From an uncultured Christensenella sp. (GTDB lineage Bacteria; Bacillota; Clostridia; Christensenellales; Borkfalkiaceae): 64,000 nt of DNA. The stretch spans positions 1 to 64,000 of the forward strand of contig CAJTLT010000006.1 in assembly GCA_910577375.1 (NCBI GenBank), given 5' to 3'. Under the pieces are notes generated by a model that was not told the origin of the DNA, made no database searches, and saw nothing but the letters and a program-made list of their open reading frames with translations. Positions within the stretch are counted from its first letter, which is position 1; every line of letters starts with the position of its first letter. Positions 45,899 to 53,477 of the stretch are shown piece after piece. The translations under genes were made by a program, and so were the position numbers.

Positions 45899-47113
45899 TT
45901 ATTTTTTCTTCTGCTGTTTTTTGGGTTTGGAATTTTCCTTTATACTTTGTTCCTCGTCGTAAGGCAAAGGTCTGAAATCCGCGTCGCGCAAACCCGTCTG
46001 CGTATATCCTTCGTCCCTTTCCAAAAGGGTCAGGCAAGTAACCGCGTCAAATATATAAAGCCTTGAAACGTCAACAAAAACGTTAACTTCTTTACCCTTT
46101 TCAACGTCGTTTGCAGTGCTTACGTTAAGGCATATATCGGGGTTAACGTCACATTCCGCATACTTTTCCTCTTCGCCGGAAACAGCGGAAACTTTTCCTT
46201 TCAACTGCCCTTCCTGTGAAATTTCCGCATCCTCGGGGCGAATACCCAAAGTCACGTACTTGTCCTTATCGGCATAATCCGCAATATTCTTAAAGCGGCT
46301 TACGATATTTTCGGGAAGTCTGAATTCCCCTCCGTTGAACGTCGCGCAATATCCGCCGTCCGCGGAAATTATTTTAACCTTTTTTATAAAGTTAACCGTA
46401 GGCGCGCCTATCGCAAACGCAACGTAAGTGTTTGCGGGATAATCGTATAAATTGGCAGGAGTATCAATCTGCTGTACAAAACCGTCTTTCAAAACAACCA
46501 CGCGAGTTCCTATCGTAAGAGCTTCCGATAAATTCTTCGTAGCGTATACGAACGTTCCGCCAAGCCTCGCCTGCAAATTTATAATAACGTTAAGCATATC
46601 GAGGCGCAGCTTTTCGTCAAGACCGGAAAGAGGCTCGTCGAAAAGATAAAGCTTAGGCTCGCGCACAATCGCCCTGCCTATCGCAACGCGCTGTTTCGCC
46701 GCCGCGGTAAGAACCTTCGGCTTGCGGTATAACGAATCGTTTAACCCAAGAATTTCCGCCGCCACTTTAACGCGCTCGCGCACCAGCGCTTCGGGAGCTT
46801 TTCTCAGTCTTAACCCGAAAGCCATATTGTCGAAAACGTTCAGCGCGGGATAAAGAGTGTTGTTTTTAAACACCATAGCTATATCCCTGTTCTTCGGCTC
46901 TACATCGGTCATATCTTTTCCGTTTATTTCAACAGTGCCCGACGAAGCGTCGTCAAGCCCCGCCACAATACGCAAAAGCGTGGATTTGCCGCTGTTGTCC
47001 CCGCCGAGGAACACAAGAAACTCCTTGTCCGCGGCCTCGAGATTAACGTCGTAAAGCGCGGTTTCCCCCGAAGGAAACACCTTGTTCAATCCGTTTATTT
47101 TCAAACTTGCCAT
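45899..47113 (-). CDS. MalK/UgpC-like ABC ATPase with altered catalytic motifs
   Basis: 404 residues with the full layout of sugar-import ATPases: nucleotide domain then a C-terminal regulatory OB fold (GIRPEDAEIS) and a basic tail. Walker A (GGDNSGKST, from residue 37) and Walker B (LYLFDE, 155-160) are intact. However the Q-loop glutamine is Lys83, the signature LSGGQ reads LTAAA (135-139) and the switch histidine is Lys193. This should bind but probably not hydrolyse ATP normally. No permease or binding protein is adjacent. Strong promoter and GGAG before the ATG argue it is expressed, so it is not simply a decaying gene. Confidence 0.9.
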   Translation of the reverse strand: MASLKINGLNKVFPSGETALYDVNLEAADKEFLVFLGGDNSGKSTLLRIVAGLDDASSGTVEINGKDMTDVEPKNRDIAMVFKNNTLYPALNVFDNMAFGLRLRKAPEALVRERVKVAAEILGLNDSLYRKPKVLTAAAKQRVAIGRAIVREPKLYLFDEPLSGLDEKLRLDMLNVIINLQARLGGTFVYATKNLSEALTIGTRVVVLKDGFVQQIDTPANLYDYPANTYVAFAIGAPTVNFIKKVKIISADGGYCATFNGGEFRLPENIVSRFKNIADYADKDKYVTLGIRPEDAEISQEGQLKGKVSAVSGEEEKYAECDVNPDICLNVSTANDVEKGKEVNVFVDVSRLYIFDAVTCLTLLERDEGYTQTGLRDADFRPLPYDEEQSIKENSKPKKQQKKK

Positions 47114-47140
47114 ACAGTTCTCCGAAAATTATATGTTAAG

Positions 47141-47169
47141 ATTTTACCATAATATGTAAAAAAGGTCAA
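47141..47169 (-). promoter_or_regulatory. Promoter of the MalK-like ATPase gene
   Basis: TTGACC (47164-47169), 17 bases, TAAAAT (47141-47146) with TGG before it; GGAG lies 6 bases before the ATG. Confidence 0.82.
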
Positions 47170-47191
47170 TCAAAAGATTGCCGGCTTTAAA

Positions 47192-47220
47192 TTGCAATTT
47201 ATAAATTGTTGTGTTAAAAT
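47192..47220 (+). promoter_or_regulatory. queH promoter, leaderless architecture
   Basis: TTGCAA (47192-47197), 17 bases, TAAAAT (47215-47220) with TGT before it. The ATG is six bases after the -10, so the first transcribed base should be its A. Confidence 0.78.
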
Positions 47221-47226
47221 GCGGTT

Positions 47227-47820
47227 ATGCAAAGGCGCAATTTCGACAACTTAATGCAAGAACAAATAAAACAAGCGCAAGGCAAATCGCTTTTGTTGCA
47301 CTGCTGCTGCGCGCCGTGTTCCTCCTCGTGCCTCGAAAGGCTTAAAGATTATTTTAAAATAACCGTGCTTTTTTATAATCCGAACATAGAAGACGGAGAA
47401 TACGAAAGGCGCAAAAACGAGCTTATCCGCTTTATTTCGGAAACGGGCTGGGCGGATTTTATAGACTGCGACCACAACACGCGGGAATTTTATTCCGCCG
47501 CAAAAGGGCTTGAATTTGAAAAAGAAGGCGGAGCCAGATGCGTAAAATGTTTTGAACTGCGCCTGTCCAAAACAGCAGAACTTGCAAACAAACACGGTTA
47601 CGATTATTTTGCCACAACCCTCACCGTCAGCCCGCTTAAAAACGCAACCGTTATAAACGAAATCGGTGAAAGGCTTGGCGGCGGCAAATGGCTTTATTCC
47701 GACTTCAAAAAGAAAAACGGCTTTTTAAGAAGCACGGAGCTTTCAGAAAAGCACAAACTTTACCGCCAGAATTACTGCGGATGCGAATTTTCAAAGCGCG
47801 GAGAACACAAAACCGACTAA
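47227..47820 (+). CDS. queH: Epoxyqueuosine reductase QueH
   Basis: 197-residue metal-dependent reductase that makes queuosine from epoxyqueuosine in tRNA; replaces QueG in many anaerobes. The conserved cysteine clusters are all visible: LLLHCCCAPCSS, GARCVKCFELRL, and the C-terminal YCGCEFS, along with FATTLTVSP. No Shine-Dalgarno sequence; the mRNA is predicted to be leaderless. No other queuosine genes are in the window. It is upstream of a divergent carbamoyltransferase on the same strand. Confidence 0.95.
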   Translation: MQRRNFDNLMQEQIKQAQGKSLLLHCCCAPCSSSCLERLKDYFKITVLFYNPNIEDGEYERRKNELIRFISETGWADFIDCDHNTREFYSAAKGLEFEKEGGARCVKCFELRLSKTAELANKHGYDYFATTLTVSPLKNATVINEIGERLGGGKWLYSDFKKKNGFLRSTELSEKHKLYRQNYCGCEFSKRGEHKTD

Positions 47821-47834
47821 AAAGAAAAAAACGG

Positions 47835-47863
47835 TTGAAATATAACCCGCAGCGTGTTATAAT
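47835..47863 (+). promoter_or_regulatory. Promoter of the carbamoyltransferase gene
   Basis: TTGAAA (47835-47840), 17 bases, TATAAT (47858-47863) with TGT before it; GAGAGG precedes the ATG. Confidence 0.8.
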
Positions 47864-47880
47864 CTACCGAGAGGTTAAAA

Positions 47881-48819
47881 ATGGATATTAACAGATACTC
47901 CCCCTCCTACGGGGTAAGCCGCAAACATATGATTGACATCGCGGGTTTTTCCACGGAAGAGATTTTCGAAATTTTATACGCAACAAAAGCGGTAAAAGCC
48001 AAATTCGCCGCGCACGAAGACACCCGTATTCTCAAGGGCGTTACCGTTGCGCTTTTGTTCGGAGACACCTCCCTCAGAACGCGTTCCGCGCTTGAAATAG
48101 GTATACGCCAGCTCGGCGGGGTTTGCGTAAACCTGCCTTACAGCGAAAACGATATGCGCGCGGGCGAAAACGTAAAAGACATAGTCAACGTAATTTCCCG
48201 CTACGGCGTCGGCGCGCTCGTAACCCGCGGAATAGAGCAAAAAGAACTCGAAGAATTTTGCGCCGTTTCCGAAATTTCCATAATCAACTCAACAAACGAG
48301 CAAGGCATACCTCTGCAAACGCTCTGCGACCTTTTCACCGTATGGGAAAAACGCGGAAAGCTTGAAGGTCTGAAAATCGCTTACGTCGGCAAAGGCACAA
48401 ACAACGCCGCCTCGCTTGTAACGGGCGCAATAAAATGCGGAATGGAAGTTTGCGTCGCAACCCCCGCGGAATTTGCAATAAGCAAAAGCCTTCTAGACAA
48501 CGCAAGACAATACGGCAGCGTAACCGTAACCGAAAATCCCGCGGAAGCGGTACGCGGAGCGGATATAGTTTATACGGACAGCTACAATTACCACTCCTCC
48601 GTTTCCGAAGCGGAAAAGAAAATACTGCTCCCTTATCAGGTCAACAACTCCCTTATGTCTTACGCGGCGCACAACGCATTGTTTATGCACTCCCTGCCCG
48701 CCAAACGCGGAGTAGAAGTAACCGAGGACGTTATCGACGGAAAAAACAGCCTCGTGCTCGAACAAGGGGAAAACAAACTCCACACAATAAAATCCGTACT
48801 TGCACTTTTAATAAAATAA
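47881..48819 (+). CDS. Divergent aspartate/ornithine carbamoyltransferase-family protein
   Basis: 312 residues with the fold pattern of ornithine carbamoyltransferases: carbamoyl phosphate loop SLRTR (64-68; usual STRTR), linker TLCDLFTVWE, Rossmann start LKIAYVGKGTNNAAS. Departures at key sites: the usual HPxQ reads IPLQ (143-146), so the histidine is lost; the HCLP motif reads HSLP (270-273); and the SMG loop of ornithine binding is replaced by SYN. It is therefore unlikely to be a normal ornithine enzyme; substrate or activity is unknown. Has its own promoter and a terminator. Confidence 0.85.
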   Translation: MDINRYSPSYGVSRKHMIDIAGFSTEEIFEILYATKAVKAKFAAHEDTRILKGVTVALLFGDTSLRTRSALEIGIRQLGGVCVNLPYSENDMRAGENVKDIVNVISRYGVGALVTRGIEQKELEEFCAVSEISIINSTNEQGIPLQTLCDLFTVWEKRGKLEGLKIAYVGKGTNNAASLVTGAIKCGMEVCVATPAEFAISKSLLDNARQYGSVTVTENPAEAVRGADIVYTDSYNYHSSVSEAEKKILLPYQVNNSLMSYAAHNALFMHSLPAKRGVEVTEDVIDGKNSLVLEQGENKLHTIKSVLALLIK

Positions 48820-48834
48820 AGCAAAACAAAAACC

Positions 48835-48861
48835 GCCGCGGGAGCAATTTGCTCCCGCGGC
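48835..48861. terminator. Bidirectional terminator
   Basis: 11-bp stem GCCGCGGGAGC/GCTCCCGCGGC with loop AATTT; CTTTTAT follows on the plus strand and GGTTTTTGTTTTG on the minus strand. Serves the carbamoyltransferase and phosphoesterase genes. Confidence 0.9.
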
Positions 48862-48876
48862 TTTTATAATTCAAAA

Positions 48877-49659
48877 TTATTCAACGTTTACAACAACAAT
48901 TTCGGGGCGGTTGAAAAGCCGCAAAGGACACTGCGAATTCCCCAGCCCGCGGGAAATAACCGTTTTGGTTTTACCTCTTGTATGCACTCCGGAAGTAAGT
49001 TTCGGAAACATTCCCTGCCCGGGCGAATAAAACCCTTTCGCCGTAAAAGGCAAGCGCCACTGTCCTCCGTGCGCGTGACCGCATAAAACCAAATCATAAC
49101 CCGCCGCCGAATACTTATCTATAAAATGCGGCATATGCGCAAGCAGAATTTTCGGGACGCAATCGGGGGTTATCTTTTCTATCGTGTCGTTTTTCAGCGA
49201 CGCGCAATTCAGCCCCACCACCGTTATCCCGCATATATCGGCGGTGCAATTGTCCAAAACAACGGCGCCCGCCTCCATCAAATCCCTGCGAAAAAACCTA
49301 TAGCCCTTATTTCTCATTTCGTGGTTTCCCGAAACATATAAAACGGGCGCTACGGCGCAAAGCGCGCTCACAAGCTCTAACGAAACCCTCTTGTCTCTGT
49401 CTCGGTAAAGATGAATAATATCGCCCGTCACCGCAATAAAGTCGGGCTTTTCTTTTTGGATTTCAGCTATAAGCCGCGCGTTCTTATGCCCGAAACTCTT
49501 TCCGTGCAAATCGGAAAGATGCACTATTTTAACGCCCTTTCCCAATCCTATATCAACGTTGTACCGCGTTGTTACAAGCCAGGAATTATTAAGCCAAACA
49601 AACAGCCACCCGAGCAATACGCCCGCAACTATGCCCGAAACAACATAAACCCAAATCAA
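48877..49659 (-). CDS. Membrane-anchored metallophosphoesterase (YkuE/YaeI-like)
   Basis: 260 residues: one N-terminal membrane helix (about 1-24), then a calcineurin-type phosphoesterase with all metal motifs: LSDLHG, TGDI, SGNHE, LAHMPH and CGHAHGGQ. YkuE/YaeI-like enzymes act on phospholipid-type substrates such as UDP-diacylglucosamine or are cell-wall associated; the substrate here is not known. It overlaps the trmB stop by 4 bases and shares its transcript. Confidence 0.93.
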   Translation of the reverse strand: MIWVYVVSGIVAGVLLGWLFVWLNNSWLVTTRYNVDIGLGKGVKIVHLSDLHGKSFGHKNARLIAEIQKEKPDFIAVTGDIIHLYRDRDKRVSLELVSALCAVAPVLYVSGNHEMRNKGYRFFRRDLMEAGAVVLDNCTADICGITVVGLNCASLKNDTIEKITPDCVPKILLAHMPHFIDKYSAAGYDLVLCGHAHGGQWRLPFTAKGFYSPGQGMFPKLTSGVHTRGKTKTVISRGLGNSQCPLRLFNRPEIVVVNVE

Positions 49660-50327
49660 CCTTTCACCTCGGCGACGGCACGGAAAATAGGCTTGCCCAT
49701 CTCTTTGAACTTTTTCTCATGCTCGGTTTCAACGTCGCCGTATTCGGGCTTATCATAATTTTCACAAACACTCAAAACGCCGAACCCCGCCCCGCGGAAG
49801 CTTTCCAACGAAAACATAAAAAAGTCCTTATCGTCCGTTTTCTGAATAATCTTCCCGCCGTTTTTCAAAATGCGCCTGTAAATTTCCAAAAATCTCGGGT
49901 GCGTAAGCCTCTGTTTCTTGTATCCTTCTTTGGGCAAAGGATTTGAAAAGTTGAGATAAATAAGTTCAACCGAGCTTTCGCGGAAATACTTTTCAAGCAC
50001 TTCCGCCGCGCAGTTCAAAAAATAAAGGTTTTTTATATTCTCGCTTTTCGCCCGTTCGAGCGCCTCAATCAAAACGTTTGAAATCTTTTCCACCGCCACA
50101 AAATTTATATCGGGATTTGCTTTAGCCGTTTCGCATATAAACTTTCCCTTTCCGCATCCAATCTCAAGGCGGACGGGATTATTATTGCCGAAAATCTCGT
50201 TAAACGGCAGATATTCGGGGGTCAAAGCCGCCCTTTTCATATTTTTATCAGTCAAATCCGCAACGGTCACTATGCCGCCGCATTCCTCTATCCGCTCTTC
50301 GAGGCGGCTTTTTTTATGCATTCTCAT
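49656..50327 (-). CDS. trmB: tRNA (guanine-N7)-methyltransferase
   Basis: 223-residue methylase of G46 in tRNA. Motifs: EIGCGKGKFI (SAM), FVAVEK, the conserved LIYLNFSNPLPKEGYKKQRL and HPRFLEIYRRILKNGG. In Bacillus the middle motif is NFPDPWPK; here NFSNPLPK, a small variation. The ATG is exactly six bases after a TAAAAT -10, so the message is probably leaderless; no Shine-Dalgarno sequence. The phosphoesterase gene follows with a 4-base overlap. Confidence 0.94.
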   Translation of the reverse strand: MRMHKKSRLEERIEECGGIVTVADLTDKNMKRAALTPEYLPFNEIFGNNNPVRLEIGCGKGKFICETAKANPDINFVAVEKISNVLIEALERAKSENIKNLYFLNCAAEVLEKYFRESSVELIYLNFSNPLPKEGYKKQRLTHPRFLEIYRRILKNGGKIIQKTDDKDFFMFSLESFRGAGFGVLSVCENYDKPEYGDVETEHEKKFKEMGKPIFRAVAEVKG

Positions 50328-50333
50328 ACACCG

Positions 50334-50362
50334 ATTTTACCACATCGCCTCCCCGTTTGCAA
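50334..50362 (-). promoter_or_regulatory. trmB promoter, leaderless architecture
   Basis: TTGCAA (50357-50362), 17 bases, TAAAAT (50334-50339) with TGG before it; six bases to the ATG, the same design as queH. Confidence 0.78.
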
Positions 50363-50505
50363 ACCGTGCGATAAGGTTACACAAATATTTTGTCTTTATT
50401 TCTTAATTTTTCGTTTAAGCCAAGCCGCGCGGGTTATTTAAAATCCGTCGGGTAAAAAAATTTAAAGCTCCGCGGCGCGTCGGGAGCGGGGCAAAGGAGA
50501 AAAAT

Positions 50506-51054
50506 TTGACAATTATCGGAATTATAGACACTTTCACATTTTACGGCGCAGACGTGATACTGCTTGCCGCATTAACCGCGGTTACGGTGCAGATTTGCAA
50601 AGCCACGTTTTTGAAAAGGGTAAAAAGAAAACTTCTCACCTTTCTGCCGTTCATATTCGGCACGGTATTTTACGCCGCTTACGCCGCCACAAAAAATCTA
50701 AGCCTTTACTACCTTCTCGAAGAATACGTTTACGTTTTAGAACACGGAATTTCCGTCGGGGCAGTCGCAACCCTATTATACGTTTTATACGAACAATTTG
50801 TGCGCGACAAAAAAACGCCAAACGCGGCGGAGGGAGTAATTTCAACGTTAATCGAGGGATATGTGCCGTCCAACCGCGTGGAGGAGGTCACAAAGCTAAT
50901 TGCCGACGCCATTGAAAAAGACGTCACCGGCAACGGTGCGGAACGCGCGGCAAAAATTCTCGCGGAAAACGCAGAAGGCGAAATAACGGAACACGATATA
51001 AGGCTTTTATCAGGGCTGATTATAGAAACGCTTGCAAAAATCAACGTAAAATAA
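50506..51054 (+). CDS. Membrane protein of unknown function
   Basis: 182 residues; three membrane helices in the first 110 residues, then a cytosolic helical tail with the segment AEGVISTLIEGYVPSNRVEEV and a predicted amphipathic end. I do not recognise a family. The start codon is TTG, well supported by AAAGGAG six bases upstream. Isolated gene convergent with the germination operon. The 178-base gap on its left contains only the trmB promoter. Confidence 0.68.
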   Translation: MTIIGIIDTFTFYGADVILLAALTAVTVQICKATFLKRVKRKLLTFLPFIFGTVFYAAYAATKNLSLYYLLEEYVYVLEHGISVGAVATLLYVLYEQFVRDKKTPNAAEGVISTLIEGYVPSNRVEEVTKLIADAIEKDVTGNGAERAAKILAENAEGEITEHDIRLLSGLIIETLAKINVK

Positions 51055-51065
51055 AGCCGTAAACC

Positions 51066-51095
51066 AAACAGCGCGGACTTCCGTCCGCGCCGTTT
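51066..51095. terminator. Bidirectional terminator
   Basis: 8-bp GCGCGGAC/GTCCGCGC stem, extended by 4 pairs after one mismatch, loop TTCC; GTGTTTTTT follows on the plus strand, a weaker T run on the minus strand. Confidence 0.82.
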
Positions 51096-51106
51096 GTGTT
51101 TTTTAA

Positions 51107-52417
51107 TCAGTTTACGCTCTGTATATTTATTTCATATTTTATTTCCATTCTGCTCAAAATATCGTCTTTGAACGCGTCGTAATATTTTGTATTGAATTTA
51201 TACAAATCTTCCCTTATCCCAAGCACGTCGCAATTGCTTTCCGCCAATTGCGATAAAAGTCCGTCAAACCGTTTTTTCATTTCCTCGTTCGCCGCCTGTA
51301 AAATGCTGTCTTTCACAAAATCGTCTTTCGAAGTTTCGCTCGGGTCTACAACCACTCTCGCGCCCTGAATCTGGGCTTTTCCCTCGAATCCCACAGTCAG
51401 CACGGGCGTGCCGTTTTCAACTTTAAGCCCCACTCCGCAAAATATATTTTTTATGCCCAAAGTATAATGAATTCCGTCCGCATTGCAAGGTAAAACCGCA
51501 AGGCGGATTTCGTCCTCTATCACGGCAAGAGCAAACGAGTTTTGCTCGTCGAGTATCCCTTTGAATTTTCCGTTTGAAAATATCGCCGTTTTGCGCGCGG
51601 TAAATTCCATTTGCTGACCGGAACCGTTTTGCTGAGCCGCGCCGCTTTGCGCCGAACCGCCCTCCGAAGAGCCTCCCCCTTCAGAAGGTCCCTGTCCCCC
51701 CGACTGCTGTCCGGAATTTTGCTGCCCCTGTTGTCCGTCGGAGCCGGAATTGCCTCCCTCTCCTCCGACGTTGTCGCCGTTGCCGCCGCTCTCGGAAGTT
51801 CCGGGGATATTCGCCTCCACATACGGCATATAACACGCATAGCTTCTGGAATATTCGCTCATCGCAATATCCTTTAAGTTTACCGAAGTCGCGTTGGCGG
51901 ATTTTTCTATCTCTTCGGAAAGCGCTTTTCTTATCGCCTCCGAAGTCATATCCGATACGGGAGACTGCAAAGAAAGCATATCCGAAGCTTTCCCCTGACA
52001 CATAGCCACAAGCGCCGTCAGCTCAGAATAGTTCTTTCTGTAAAAACAGCCCAACACGCGGAACAGCTCTCGTTCCTTAATGCTTTCGCCCACAAGTATA
52101 AGCTTGCAAAACTGTAACTGCGGATAAAATCCCGTCTTTGAATTAACCTCGTTCAACGCGTCGGCTATAGTCAGCCCGCTGCCCTGAATCTGCGTATATT
52201 TAATGTTGTCGCCGCTTTGTGAGGGCTGAGGAACGGCTATCTCGCACGTTACCTGCACTTCGTCGTCCTGTACGTCTATCCCCACAGCGGTGATTATCGC
52301 CGTCTTGTGCAAATCCACAAGCCCGAAATCGTTCGTAAAAAACAGTGCGAGCATTGCAAGCACAAACAGCCAGTATAAAACAACCGAAACTTTGCTCGCG
52401 TTAAATTTATTTTTCAT
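51107..52417 (-). CDS. gerC: GerC-family spore germination protein without lipobox
   Basis: 436 residues. After a hydrophobic N terminus the pattern HKTAIITAVGIDVQDDEVQVTCEIAVPQP and LQFCKLILVGESI are GerC-specific. Two unusual points: the usual lipobox cysteine of GerC is missing (the sequence around residue 30 reads FTNDFGLVD), so it is probably anchored by an uncleaved helix; and a 64-residue Gly/Ser/Gln linker (206-269) interrupts the fold. Overlaps gerB by 11 bases; last gene of the germination operon. Confidence 0.9.
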   Translation of the reverse strand: MKNKFNASKVSVVLYWLFVLAMLALFFTNDFGLVDLHKTAIITAVGIDVQDDEVQVTCEIAVPQPSQSGDNIKYTQIQGSGLTIADALNEVNSKTGFYPQLQFCKLILVGESIKERELFRVLGCFYRKNYSELTALVAMCQGKASDMLSLQSPVSDMTSEAIRKALSEEIEKSANATSVNLKDIAMSEYSRSYACYMPYVEANIPGTSESGGNGDNVGGEGGNSGSDGQQGQQNSGQQSGGQGPSEGGGSSEGGSAQSGAAQQNGSGQQMEFTARKTAIFSNGKFKGILDEQNSFALAVIEDEIRLAVLPCNADGIHYTLGIKNIFCGVGLKVENGTPVLTVGFEGKAQIQGARVVVDPSETSKDDFVKDSILQAANEEMKKRFDGLLSQLAESNCDVLGIREDLYKFNTKYYDAFKDDILSRMEIKYEINIQSVN

Positions 52418-53477
52418 CCGCGTTTCTCCTCTTCAACAGCCACGAAAGCGCGGGAACCAACACCGCGAATACAACCGTCACTATCCACAGCCATCTGTAA
52501 AAAACAATCTGTATCGCGTGGAAATAATGCGCACAGAATACAACAACGAGCAAAAGCGCGCCGTTCACCGCAAGAGAAAGTACCTTTCTGTTGCCGTAAC
52601 CGGTGCAGCGCATAAGAGCGTGTACCGCAAACTGAATGTTTATCGCAAGAGCAAACAGCATCACCACTTCCAGCACGTAAAGCATAATAAGGTCTATTCT
52701 GCCTATCGTTTCTATCGCGGGGAAGAAAATCGAAATCCTTGAAACGGCAAACGTACGGGAAGCGGAAATTTCGCCGTAAATACCGTAAAACATTGCAAGG
52801 AATAGCAAAACAATCGCCGCGCCCGCCGCATAGGAAAGGGTAATTTTCGCCGCGTCCCCATTTCGGTATTTGAAATGTCCCATAAACATCAGCATCCAGC
52901 AAGGCTGCATAAAACGGAAAGCCGTACTCGACGCACCGCGCAGTACCGAGGTAGCGGGCGTTTGCAATATCGGCATAAGATTATCCCATTGCGCCTCGCC
53001 GAACGCCATTAAAAACAAAAACGCCGTCACCGCCAGAAAAACGGGCAAACAGATATCCGCGCACCTGCCTATGTTTTCAAATTTTTTACTCGCCGCATAA
53101 ACGGTGAAAATAAACACGGGCAAAAATACCAGAATGGTAGGAACGGTATCATAAAAAATGGTATGCACGTACTGCTTTTGCTCGAAAAGCGGAATAATGG
53201 CGGAAAGCATAAAAAACGCCGCCATAAACCCGTAAACTATACGCGCGCCGATATTCCCCAAAGTGCCCTCGATAAGCTCGAAAAACGTTTTATCCGTGCG
53301 CGAGCATAAAAAGCTAACCGCCCATATTAGCAGCCCCTCTATTAAAAAGTTTATAAGCGCGGGGAAGAGCAAATCCCGCCCGCACAGCTCGGCAAGAGCC
53401 GTCGGATAAATCAAAAGCTTTGTAACCGCCGTATAGGCTATCATTATAAAACAAATCTGTCTTACTTTAATTTTCAT
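52407..53477 (-). CDS. gerB: GerB-type germinant transporter-like subunit
   Basis: 356 residues and about ten membrane helices; the spore-permease subfamily of amino acid transporters (GerAB family). It forms the germinant-binding inner membrane part of the receptor with GerA and GerC. The membrane pattern and the flanking gerA and gerC confirm the call, although single residues are not diagnostic. 11-base overlaps on both sides. Confidence 0.9.
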   Translation of the reverse strand: MKIKVRQICFIMIAYTAVTKLLIYPTALAELCGRDLLFPALINFLIEGLLIWAVSFLCSRTDKTFFELIEGTLGNIGARIVYGFMAAFFMLSAIIPLFEQKQYVHTIFYDTVPTILVFLPVFIFTVYAASKKFENIGRCADICLPVFLAVTAFLFLMAFGEAQWDNLMPILQTPATSVLRGASSTAFRFMQPCWMLMFMGHFKYRNGDAAKITLSYAAGAAIVLLFLAMFYGIYGEISASRTFAVSRISIFFPAIETIGRIDLIMLYVLEVVMLFALAINIQFAVHALMRCTGYGNRKVLSLAVNGALLLVVVFCAHYFHAIQIVFYRWLWIVTVVFAVLVPALSWLLKRRNADEK

